Positions 53,785 to 63,229 of a stretch of DNA of 64,000 bases are shown here, one piece after another. How positions within the stretch are numbered: the first letter of the stretch is position 1; the number at the start of each line of letters is the position of its first letter. This DNA comes from Anastatus disparis (Eukaryota > Arthropoda > Insecta > Hymenoptera > Eupelmidae), in contig JAFFSR010000278.1 in the NCBI GenBank assembly GCA_017163975.1, positions 1,116,001 to 1,180,000 of the forward strand. Direction: 5' to 3'. The translations under genes and the position numbers were made by a program. The notes under the pieces are model-generated. The model did no database searches and was not told where the DNA came from. It was given only the letters and a program-made list of their open reading frames with translations.

Positions 53785-54318
53785 ATGGAATACGCAGTGG
53801 ACTTACAAGGTTTTAAAAAGCCAGGTAAAGAATTTGTTTTAAAAGAGTTGGCTGCTGTTCCTCTCGTTGAATCGGCTGAACCTACAGTACATCTTTTCAA
53901 ACCACCTTTTCCATGGAAAAAGTTAACTACGAAATACAAGCGTGAAAATCTCTGGCTCGAGCTTTGCTATCATGGACTAGCTTGGAATTCTGGAGATCAT
54001 GAGTATACTGAAATAGAAAAAATTCTTCGACAAACTCTGCAGAACGCTACACAAGTTTTTGTGATTGGTCAAGTGAAAAAAGAGTGGTTGGAGAAATTTG
54101 ATTTTAAAGTTGTGGATATTAGTGAACTGGGTATTCCCCATTTTGATCAACGGCTAACTAAAACAGTCTCTTGTTCACATCATAATTGCATGTATAAAAA
54201 TACATGTGCTGTTAACAACGTTAAATCAATACAAAAGTTGTATTTCAGTGACTTTAGTGATTGGGTTATGGACTGGGAAGACACTCGTGCAAATACCGAC
54301 AGTGAATCAGAACTGTAA
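53785..54318 (+). CDS. VDLQGF family protein, intronless paralogue
   Basis: 177 aa, homologous to the spliced gene at 41567-40994: VDLQGFKKP, FVLKELAAVPLVESA, LFKPPFPWKKL, ENLWLELCYHGLAWNSG, ELGIPHFDQRLT, then the Cys/His cluster CSHHNCMYKNTCAVNNV and an acidic tail. There is no intron at the position where the paralogue has one. The pattern of a short strand with Asp followed by a second strand, and a zinc-like cluster, would suit a nuclease-type fold but no catalytic triad can be assigned. Probably functional; role unknown. Confidence 0.7.
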   Translation: MEYAVDLQGFKKPGKEFVLKELAAVPLVESAEPTVHLFKPPFPWKKLTTKYKRENLWLELCYHGLAWNSGDHEYTEIEKILRQTLQNATQVFVIGQVKKEWLEKFDFKVVDISELGIPHFDQRLTKTVSCSHHNCMYKNTCAVNNVKSIQKLYFSDFSDWVMDWEDTRANTDSESEL

Positions 54319-54332
54319 AAAAAGTTATCAGC

Positions 54333-54616
54333 ATGGAGTACTTGGTAGATATTCAGGGTTTCAAACAGTCTGGTGACTCAATATTCTTAGAGAAGCCTTA
54401 CATGATGCGACCAAAATTTTTGTCGTAGGTAGCATAAGAAAAAAATGACTAGAACGCTTCAAGTTTAAAGTTTATGACGTCACAGAAATGGGTTTTCCAC
54501 CAACTGATAAAATAAAGCTTGTGACTGTTTGCCCTAATCACAATGATACATACAAAGCTCGTTGTGCTCTGCACAATGTCAGACTTATGAAAAAATACTT
54601 TACTAAAAATAAATAA
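54333..54616 (+). pseudogene. Third VDxQGF copy, internally deleted
   Basis: It starts MEYLVDIQGFKQSGDS and ends with a Cys/His and CALHNVRLMKKYF-like block that aligns to the end of the paralogues, but the central WLEL-YHGL block is missing and in-frame stops and shifts are present (TAG near 54426, TGA near 54446). It is a tandem duplicate of the preceding gene that has decayed. Confidence 0.7.
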
Positions 54617-54669
54617 GTTGATTTATGCTACCATAGGAAGTAAAAAGGAGAGATAATGCTTAATGGATG

Positions 54670-54717
54670 TATCTCACAGGTGGAGGGCGATGGTTGGGGC
54701 TCTCACCACTTCCTAAA
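54670..54717 (+). promoter_or_regulatory. Conserved 45-bp Polinton motif, copy 2
   Basis: ATCTCACAGGTGGAGGGC, GGTTGGGG, then GCTCTCACCACTTCCT. GAGGGC can pair with GCTCTC through a G-T wobble. It lies between the decayed copy and the 103-aa gene. Confidence 0.65.
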
Positions 54718-54869
54718 AACAAAGTTTTTGTTTAATGTCATCCTATGGAGGGGGGAAATCTGCGCAGTAGTCACGGCTTAACCGCTACTTAAGAGAACTC
54801 CCGAAGCAGCTCGAGTCATTCATTTATCAGACTCTGCTAAGTAAACTTAGAATTCTTTATCAGAGAAAT

Positions 54870-55181
54870 ATGGATCTTGATAAATTCAACGAGACAGCTC
54901 GTGGACGAGTCCATCGTGCCATTGGGAATATATTCCCCTTAAAGAAAGATCAGACTTATTATGTGAGTGAGTTTAGACCAGTTAAATGTAAGGATAAGTT
55001 TAGATTGATGGCAACTTTAGATCACGAATGGCGCATTTTTATTCCATCTCGCGCATGCAGAGCCTTACAGGAGAATAAGGAGTTTTACCTTGAGTTGCAA
55101 GAGGCCATTAAAAATTTTAAGTTGTTTGTGAAGTATTTAAATGATGACAACGGAAAAGGTCTCGAGTTCTCCTTGGCATAA
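54870..55181 (+). CDS. Small Polinton protein (~100 aa family), copy 2
   Basis: 103 aa, paralogue of 46215-46514 with the same order: N-terminal helix (MDLDKFNETARGRV), YYVSEFRPV strand, WRIFIPSRACRALQENK, LELQEAIKNFKLFVKYL and the end GLEFSLA. Identity is low but the IF(L/I)P and EF(S) landmarks align. Function unknown; an OB-like nucleic-acid-binding fold is one possibility. Intact. Confidence 0.7.
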   Translation: MDLDKFNETARGRVHRAIGNIFPLKKDQTYYVSEFRPVKCKDKFRLMATLDHEWRIFIPSRACRALQENKEFYLELQEAIKNFKLFVKYLNDDNGKGLEFSLA

Positions 55182-55262
55182 GCGCTTGGAAGTTAACGGA
55201 GAGGTATACGAGTCACGAGTGCACTTCTCGGAGTAAGAGGTTCACAAGTGGCGATTCTTTGT

Positions 55263-55316
55263 TGTACCTCACAGATGGGGGCGAAGGTTGGGGCTTCCAT
55301 CACTTCCTATAAAAAG
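55263..55316 (+). promoter_or_regulatory. Conserved 45-bp motif, copy 3, followed by TATA
   Basis: TACCTCACAGATGGGGGC, GGTTGGGG, GCTTCCATCACTTCCT run straight into TATAAAAAG (55308-55316). So in this copy the motif is placed like an upstream promoter element of the small gene at 55348. Confidence 0.65.
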
Positions 55317-55347
55317 CAAACACATCGTGATTCACATTCATTTCATC

Positions 55348-55512
55348 ATGGGACAGACTCCAAGTCATACCACTCAAAATTGTTCAGAGTACACTCCTCT
55401 TCTTCCACCTGATAAAAAGGTGAAGGATGAGAAATCAACAATGAAAAAAGAGTACTATGAAAAATATAAATCACAAATGCCGTCTAAAGATATAAAATAT
55501 AAAAAACTATAA
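55348..55512 (+). CDS. Small protein with N-myristoylation signal
   Basis: 54 aa from ATG 55348; the longer frame from 55288 begins before the TATA box and is not expected in the mRNA. The start MGQTPSHTTQ fits the myristoylation pattern (Gly2, Ser6), followed by EYTPLLPPDKK and a very basic C-terminal half (YYEKYKSQMPSKDIKYKKL). A lipid anchor plus basic residues suggests membrane association, perhaps in particle assembly or exit. No family recognised. Confidence 0.55.
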   Translation: MGQTPSHTTQNCSEYTPLLPPDKKVKDEKSTMKKEYYEKYKSQMPSKDIKYKKL

Positions 55513-55534
55513 AGTTTTTAACTAAGTAGATAAG

Positions 55535-55632
55535 AATGGGAACAGTGCTTGGAAGTCCTGTGACTGACTCCGGGACTTCCCTAAAAAATACCACGCCAAT
55601 CCCGACTCACTGAGCTACAATCGGTTCCCCCA
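55535..55632 (-). ncRNA. Candidate structured or tRNA-like sequence beside the right TIR
   Basis: On the - strand it opens GGGAACCG and closes with TGTTCCC, which pair. Inside, TAGCTCAGTGAG resembles a pol III A box, and GGAAGTCC pairs with GGACTTCC over a ~14-nt loop. No good B box is present, so it is not a normal tRNA. It is placed 60 bp inside the terminal repeat. Transcription is unproven. Confidence 0.35.
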
Positions 55633-55688
55633 CCACGAAACCCTGTATCGGGTCTAGCTCAAGTGATACAGAAATGCTTCCCCCACCA

Positions 55689-55810
55689 AAAAACCCTAGG
55701 CCGGTTCTGTATCAATGATACGGAAAAGACTGCCGCTTCTACATCAAGTGATACAGAAACGGCAGCCGCTTCTGTATCAGGTGATACAGAACCGGCCTAG
55801 CTTATCTACT
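55689..55810 (-). repeat. Right terminal inverted repeat of the Polinton
   Basis: 122 bp, reverse complement of 24788-24910. It ends CTTATCTACT, then TGTATT. The same nested palindromes occur as in the left copy. A further TGATACAGAA word lies just inside (55670). Confidence 0.95.
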
Positions 55811-55816
55811 TGTATT
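55811..55816. repeat. Target-site duplication (right), TGTATT
   Basis: Identical to 24782-24787. Confidence 0.9.
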
Positions 55817-57720
55817 CATTTGCATTAATTTTCGATGTTTGCGTTAAAGAAAATGATTTATCCCAACTAGGCATACAATAGCATTTTGCAGTAATACAAT
55901 TTGTTTGAAAATTTAACTGAATAATGTTTGTGGGTTATTTACAAAGTAATGTATTTTAATACCTCAAATAATTTATTTGATTATAATTATTAATGCAATT
56001 GTTTGTTAGTTGATAAGATATGATCCTGTTATATAGTTACGTTATGAAAAATTGATAGATAGAATAATTTATAGAAATTAACTTAATAAATTTTCAGAAT
56101 CGTATTTCAGGAATTCTCAAAAGCCAACAGGTAGATTAAAGTTTTGTGGAAAAAAGACCTGTTCAAATTTTCTAAAAATAATATTAAAAGTAGTAAACAT
56201 ACTTCTAAAAAAAATGTATAAATTATATAATATCTTGAATTAAAATAAATAAATGAAACAAAACAGAAATATTTATATACAAACAGGAAACTGAATTAAT
56301 AGAGATTTGGAAAGAAATGGCAAGATTCTGTTTAATAAAAAAAAAATATGATACAAAAAGCAAACAAAAAGAAAATTTTAGAAAAAAGTAAGAAAACAAC
56401 AAATGAAAGAATTAAGAAAACTATTTAACTTTTAATTATTGCCATTAAAATAATTTATACTTTTATATTAATCTATGATTGTCGTAATTATTTATAGATA
56501 ATTTATCGTTAAATTAAATTCAATTATCTCTTAAAAATTTATCTTACTATTTAAAACTTTGTAAACGAGTTTCCATAAAATATATAATGAAATATATTGA
56601 TATAAGCCGTTACTGTATTCATTGTGTGACTTACGATTGTATGGTCATTGAGTGCATTTTATTTTATTGTATTCACTTTTTATTTTATTCTACTTTTATT
56701 AAATTTTCAATATATTAATTGATGAATATTGAACGATCGATAAAATATATTATTTTATTTATCTGTGATATCACTCTGAGTGAGGTATTTGTTTCAGTAT
56801 TATTAGTTTTACGTAATTGACTGTGATATAAATTTGATTTTGTATGCAATATTTTTATTATTATGTAAAACTTTATGCATTTTATTGAACGCCTTTTTTT
56901 AATAATCATAAAATATGCAAAGTATATTGCAAATCTTTCTGCCACTTTGGAATGATTATTTCGTTAAAGGTACTTTTAAAAAAGTGTTGAATAATTAATA
57001 TTAATCAGTATTTAACATCGATTGGTTATATCACTGTAATAACTATAAAAAAAAGTAGTTTAGTTTACAAATTTTTTATTTGCTTTAACTAATTCACTGT
57101 TAATTTCCTAGACGTAATTTTCTAAATAAAATGTCTCTTTATAACTTATATGAATGTTATCTATAATTAAGATAATTTTTTTATGAAAGATATGGAATTA
57201 AAAGAGCATTATTAAAATAATATTTTCAAACTATATTGGTTTTAAACATCATTACTCTAATTATTATTTATTTAATGAATTCAATATTTAATCTATAATT
57301 CTATATTTAAAAAATCGACTTTACCTAAGATATTTAAAGTGTCTCGTGATAATATATTCTTTGGATGAATCTTATAATACAATAGTCTTAATTAAAAAAT
57401 CATAAGCTTAAATAAATCATTTCTGAGACGAAAAAATCTGAAAATTAAAAAAAAAATTAAATAGAGCTTCTTGATATAATTAGTATATTACTAAACATGT
57501 GAGATATCCTATAAAATAAAACAAATTCAATCATCAAGACATTTAATTAAAAAATATAGAAAACATAGAAGAAACAATACAATAAAATAATATCGTCCCA
57601 TCTTTAAATATTTTAAATTTTTGAAAGTGGGAATTTAATTGAAAGTTTAATATTTCATAATAAATTTAAAATTAAAATTTTATTTAATAATTTCAAAGAA
57701 ACTAAAAATTTCTCTTTATA
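55817..57720. other. AT-rich DNA, no gene seen
   Basis: No open frame with motifs, no paired inverted repeats and no RNA gene. The frame at 56715-56945 has no family features. Confidence 0.5.
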
Positions 57721-57929
57721 TAGTTGGAAAATACGATATTCACAGAACCTACAAAGGCTCAGCAACCAAATGTATATATATGTGTGTGTACATACTCATT
57801 ATCAATTTCGATTCTTTGAATAAAAATTTTCAAAAACTATATGAACCAAAGCAAAAACAATTACTGCATAATTCATTAAAACTCAAAAAAAAATTTTTTA
57901 ACCTATTCTGATGCTCCCACGTTTTCGTA

Positions 57930-58341
57930 TTTAACGGCATGTCGGAGCTGCAGCAATCGAGTTTTGCTTTTTTTATTTTATCAATATCTTTTTAAATTCT
58001 TAAATAAAACAAATATAATGACTTGTCCGCACTAAAGCTATATTTATACAATAACTTTTGTTAAAATAAAAAATTATTTGGATTTGTTATTTTTTTATGA
58101 GCTTGGATTAGAAATTAGATATGAAACTCGACAAACCTAACCTTAAAATATGACATATTGAAAGTTTTTATTATAACTTTGTATGTATAATATTTTGGTG
58201 GATTTCTTGAGTTATCCGCACTAGAGTTTAATCTTACAAATTTTTTCTTTGTAGCAAAGAAACTCGATTAAACGCATCGTTTATTCATAAGTTAAGATTG
58301 GAAATATTATTAGAAGGCGGACAGCTTCGTCATGCTCTTAA
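57930..58341 (+). repeat. Dispersed repeat copy 3 with exon-like end
   Basis: Same orientation as 4531-4940. It begins TTTAACGGCATGTCGGAGC and ends CATGCTCTTAA. It is inserted between GATGCTC and the AAGGCTTGTC that continues the triplicated segment, so its ends are bounded here. The terminal frame reads RLEILLEGGQLRHALK after TTTCTTTGTAG. Confidence 0.65.
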
Positions 58342-59004
58342 GGCTTGTCCTAGTTCTTTCTATGAAAAGGGTTTTTATACATTATATAATTTCTCCGTGA
58401 AGAAGCAGAGTATGAATCCAAAAACGTTTGATTTTTTTCATAGTAAAAATTTTATGATCCTTTCCTATAATAAATTTCAATTTTTTTTATAAAATAATTT
58501 ATAACATAACATTTTAAGTTTTTAATAATATTTTATACGCAGGTAATATATTTGGGGGTGATCTTGAACTGTATAGCTTATTAACTAAAGCTAAGTAGTG
58601 TTACTAATCTCTGTTATTCAACTACGTATCAAATATCTTAAGATAAGAAAAAAAAGTCCATTCAACTATCGAGACATTTAATTTTAAAAAATCTAGAAAA
58701 TAAAGAGTAAACAGTACAATAGATTAATATCATTAGATCTTTGAAGCAGGAAGTTTAATTGAAAAAAAATAGCCTTAATGTAGACTTATTCCCTGAGTTA
58801 TCAGTATGATGATAATTTCATCAGCTTAATTTCAAAACTAACGTGAAGTAAAAATTTAAAAAAATTTTAAAATTATTTATGAAATGTTTTGTAATAAATT
58901 TCTAATTAAAAGCTTATTTCCTTTATAAAATCAGCAAACATATTAAAAAAATATGATATACACAGGACCTACAAAGGCTCAGCCAGCAACCGTGTATATA
59001 TGTG

Positions 59005-59105
59005 CGCATATATGTATGTGTGTATATATGTATGTATGTATGTATGTATACATGTATGTATGTATGTATGTATGTATGCATGTATGTATGTATATGTGTA
59101 TAAAA
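59005..59105. repeat. (TATG)n microsatellite
   Basis: GTATGTATG repeated with small interruptions. The His/Thr/Tyr-rich - strand frame over it is a by-product. Confidence 0.85.
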
Positions 59106-60364
59106 ATAAATATGTGAATACGTATATATGATACACACATTCACAGTTTCGATTCTCTGAAAATAAAAAAAATCACTGCATAATCTACTAAAAATCGATA
59201 AAGAATTTTTTTAACCTATTCTGATGCTCTCAATGTAAGGACTGTCATTGTTCTCTTTGGTAAAGAGGCTTTTCACACTGTATGTCCCTGTGAAGAAGCA
59301 GCGTATAGATCCAAAGACGTTGATTCACCTAATAAAGATTCTAGACGAAAAAATTGCGTTTTTTATAATTTCAAGCCTCTCTTGTAAATAGAAAAAAGAT
59401 CGATTTTGCACTGGTATATTTATAGTATGCCAATATACAGATTCTATACCTTTGCCTTTCTTGTTTTTCTGCAATAGATATAAAAACAGAAGTAAAAAAG
59501 ATAATAAAGAAGTTACTTCGATATTTTGATAAATTAAAAAATTAATAATCTTTTAACCTTACCTCTTATTTTGAGTTGTCGAGGTGTTTTTGTTATTTAA
59601 AAAGAATACGGAAGAAGACACGTTTTTCTTAAAGTTTGACACGGTGGCTTGTTCTTGCTTCACTAACACAAACTTTCTTATTAAAAACTCTAATAATTTA
59701 ATGATTAGTATTTTTATTTAAATTTACTAAATTTATTTTAAAAGGATAACTTTTATTTTAACAACTTCGTGTTCAAAAAATAATTATATTTATTTAAATG
59801 TTTAGAATTATTTTTTTTTAAATAACTATATTAAATAGGTAAAATTTAAAATTTTTAGAATTATTTAGAAAATTCTGTATACTTAATTTGTAATTTAAAA
59901 CTTATTGAATATTTTCAAAGAAACCAATAATTTTTATTATAGAGTTAATAAAAAAAATTCTGAAAATAAGATATATACCAAAACCTCTAAAGCTCAACAA
60001 TCGTATTAATGTATGTATGAATGTTTATATACATGTACCCATACATTAACGGTTTCGAATTTCTGAATTAAAATTTTTAAAAAACTATATAAATAAAAAA
60101 TATCAGTACATAATTCATTAAAAATCAATAAAATTTAATTTTTTTAACCTATTCCGATGCTCTTACCTTTTTAAATGTAAGGCCTGTCGTAATTTTCTTT
60201 ATCGAAAGCTCTTGTTCACACCATATAATATCTCCGTGAAAAAGCAGACTATAAATCCAAAAACGTTGATTCTTTTTAGAAAGATTTCAAAAAAAAGAAA
60301 ATTGCGTTTTTTATAATTTTAAGCCTCTTCTGTAGACAAAAAAAAATTATTGATGTTGCACTAA

Positions 60365-61022
60365 CTAGGAGAGTATCACATCTCCGGATCACGGATTTGG
60401 CTCTAACTTTGAGATAGGTTTTCAGATGTCAAAATATGGTAAAAGCCAGAGTTATAGACCCCAACGCTCAATATTTCTATAATTTGCAGGTAATTAAAGA
60501 AAATTACTAAAAAAGTTACTAGATTTTTAAACGCTTATAATTCTTTAGTATTAATAGCTAGACGCTTGTAACTGTTTTTAAATGAAAGCTACGTTCAAAT
60601 CCTTTCGAAAAAGCACCTATAGCATATCAAAATATTATTTTTTCCCAAAGTTACAACGTTATGAAAATTGTACTACATTTTAACATTTATCATTAATTAA
60701 TATTTTTAAAAGGAAATTCAGCTCAAATTCTTATAACGCTGTAACTTTGGGAAAAAATAATATTTTGATAGGCTATAGGTGCTTTTTCGAAAGGATTTGA
60801 ACGTAGCTTTCATTTAAAAACAGTTACAAGCGTCTAGCTATTAATGCTAAAGAATCATAAGCGTTTAAAAATCTAGTAACTTTTTTAGTGATTTTCTTTA
60901 ATTGCCTGCAACTAGAGAAATATTGAGCGTTGGGGTCTATAATTTTTCCATATTTTGACATCTGAAAACCTATCTCAAAGTTAGAGCAAAATCCGTGATC
61001 CGGAGATGTGATACTCTCCTAG
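60365..61022. mobile_element. 658-bp near-perfect palindromic MITE
   Basis: Ends CTAGGAGAGTATCACATCTC and its complement, flanked by TAA on both sides (60362-60364, 61023-61025), as for the 3-bp TWA duplications of PIF/Harbinger elements. The arms meet near 60680-60700. No coding capacity. Confidence 0.8.
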
Positions 61023-61439
61023 TAAGACTTTTATATTATACCAATATATGCTTTCGCTTTCCTCCTTTCTTGTTTTTTCATTAATAAATATAAAATGGAA
61101 ATAACACAGAAAATGAAGGTGTTGCTTCAAAATTTTAATAAATTCAATTAGTAATCTTTTAATCTTACTTCTATCAGTCGTCGAGACGTTTTTGTTTCTG
61201 GAGAAAATATTTTATTTTAATCTCAATTGTATCATAATAACTACATTTTACAACAAAAACTTACTATTTAGCTCCATTGTCTCCTTGTAAGTAGTTCAGT
61301 ACTTGCGCATTTCATATCTATGACTCCGGAGTTAAAGTTTTAAAAAGATTAAAAATTGTTTACTTAGTAACAATTTCATAATTCTTTTCTACAATAAATT
61401 TCAATTTTTTTAATAGAATAAATTTTAAGTTCTTGTGGT

Positions 61440-62110
61440 TCGATGTTATTGATGATATGCAGATTCTGTAGGGCGCGCGATTGCATGAAATAACGACAAA
61501 TATTGTGGTCCAAAGATCTGATGCAATTCTACTGCTTGCAGTGGCAGTAATTTCTGGCAGCACTTTCTATAAAATTCTTGCAAGAGTGTCTATTATTACC
61601 ATGATTAGACTTCACTTGCGTGTTGCAATTTTGCTATGAAACTATAATGTACATCTGCTACATATATATTACGCAATGATGCTGCAATTATGACAAATGT
61701 GTATATACTCTATTACTGCAATTTTACTTCACGCATTTGATGCAATTTCATGATGGAATACTGATTGAATTCTGCCGGATATAAAAGTGCATCAGGTAAT
61801 TGTTAATGTTTATGGGTAATTCTGGTACAACTTTGCTGCATTTTACTGCTATAAGATTTTTTTGTAATTTCGTTGCATGGATCTGCTACAAGCTTATGCA
61901 GTACTTATGCTGCCATTCTGCTGCATAGGTTCAAGCATCTTTCATGATTTTTTGAGCGCACTTCTCATCTACCAGTATAACACAATTTTGCTGCTCTTAT
62001 CTGCTGCAATTTTTTTAGCTAGAATTGCGATTGAAATCGGAAATAGACCATGCATTGTCTGCTGTAATCTTCTGCTTTGCATGTGAATTGCAACAGAATT
62101 GCAGCAGAAT
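61440..62110 (+). repeat. Gypsy leader-like GCTGCAATTTT repeats
   Basis: Words TGCTGCAATTTT, TTCTGCTGC and ATTTTGCTGC recur. At 62034 a short frame (EIGNRPCIVCCN) matches KIGNRPCMVCCN of the gypsy remnant at about 15880. It is therefore a second, opposite-strand fragment of that family. Confidence 0.5.
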
Positions 62111-62129
62111 TGTAAAAGCTTTGTTACCA

Positions 62130-62373
62130 GGGTATTTGGAATTTTAATATCTTTATGATTTTTGTTTACACATATTGCGTATGCTCTATGATTTTTATTT
62201 TCTGTAATAAAATTTCCAAATAATATTCCAGGCCCTAAATTTTGAAATAGCACCCAGCCTACTTTTACATCATTATTTATAACTTTTGCAGCAATAACGC
62301 GTCGCATTCTTACGGAGATTTCTACTGTTTCTACCCTCTGAAAGGGTATCGATATTTTTAGAATATCAATCAC
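62130..62373 (-). pseudogene. Gypsy-like protease-region fragment
   Basis: The - strand frame contains VETVEISVRMRRVIAAKVIN, GPGILFGNFI and the IKIPNTLV end, typical of the region upstream of or within the retropepsin of LTR elements (recollected pattern, no catalytic DTG seen). It continues into the repeat region of the fragment on the other strand, so it is a rearranged junction. Confidence 0.4.
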
Positions 62374-63229
62374 GGTGAGCCTTAACCAAAATTGAATCAG
62401 AAGTCAAAACAGTTCCAATTTTTTTGCAAATATTGAAAATACAATGTTTCTAGATCACAGAAATTGCAAAATAAAAATCGGCTGCGAAAATTAATTATTA
62501 AAATTTTTGATTTTTCAAAAATGATTTCTGAAATTTCGTAAAGAAAAATTGTAATGTACAATAATACATTGTAAGACAATACTAGATATAATGATAAATA
62601 GTCAATGAGAGAATAATCAAAATTTTAATCAATGGTTAATTTATTTTCGATAACGAGTTTACTACAGAATGCTTTTGGGTATGATAATGAAAATGTATAT
62701 CATTTTACAGTAGTTCAGTTTTTAAGTACTAAAAAATATAATGATAACATTTGTTGAACTTATTACTGATAAATAATACGGGGGTATACATACTTATTAT
62801 TCATAATAAAATTATCATAAAGCAACGCATAGTTGCAGTTTTGTAAGAGTACATTGAAATTGTAATGTAATATAAGTGTTATAATTTCGTTGTTCAGTGC
62901 AAGATGCCATACAAATCTTTAACACATGATGAAATTCGGTGTAAAGTATATTTTCTTTGTATTCGAAAACAAAAGAAAATGTTTTGTTATAAAAAAGCAA
63001 AAAAATTGATATGGAAGAATTAGACGAAAATTACGCAGATGAAAATCAGTTACCGAGTGCTTCATGTCAAACTTGTGTTAGATATTTATATCGTATTTCT
63101 TTTTAATGCATGCGCTTACCTTACGGCTTTCTTTATCGTAATAGCCACACTTAACTGCACTCGCGCCTGTTTTTATTTGTACAGGCGTGGCTTGCATCGA
63201 TTTATCTGCGCCTCTTGTATTTTATCCAT
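62374..63229. other. AT-rich DNA, no gene seen
   Basis: No frame with motifs, no inverted repeats. Short frames at 62397-62579, 62815-63000 and 63039-63248 have no support. Confidence 0.45.

Larger units (their letters stand above)
24788..55810. mobile_element. Maverick/Polinton DNA transposon, 31.0 kb with nested insertions
   Basis: The limits are defined by ~122-bp inverted repeats starting AG and ending CT, flanked by TGTATT duplications. Inside are the hallmark genes: protein-primed polB, retroviral-type integrase, A32-like ATPase, adenain-type protease, and major and minor capsid proteins. About 11.5-12 kb is later insertion (Jockey LINE 4.4 kb, CR1-like LINE about 5.5 kb, a LINE fragment, foldbacks, MITE), so the ancestral element was near 19-20 kb, within the usual 15-20 kb. 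Several genes carry stop codons, so it is probably not autonomous now. Confidence 0.95.
57740..60330. repeat. Three diverged tandem copies of a ~1.1-kb segment
   Basis: Landmarks recur in order three times: ACCTACAAAGGCTCAGC (57747, 58968; a diverged form at 59985), a TATG/TGTA microsatellite, TTTTTTAACCTATTC(T/C)GATGCTC (57895, 59208, 60150), and GTGAAGAAGCAG/GTGAAAAAGCAG with ATCCAAA(A/G)ACGTT (58398, 59290, 60236). The first copy is interrupted by the dispersed repeat at 57930-58341. No intact gene. Confidence 0.65.

Noticed and set aside
58923..59144. His/Thr/Tyr-rich 73-aa frame
   Set aside because: Translation of the (TATG)n microsatellite.
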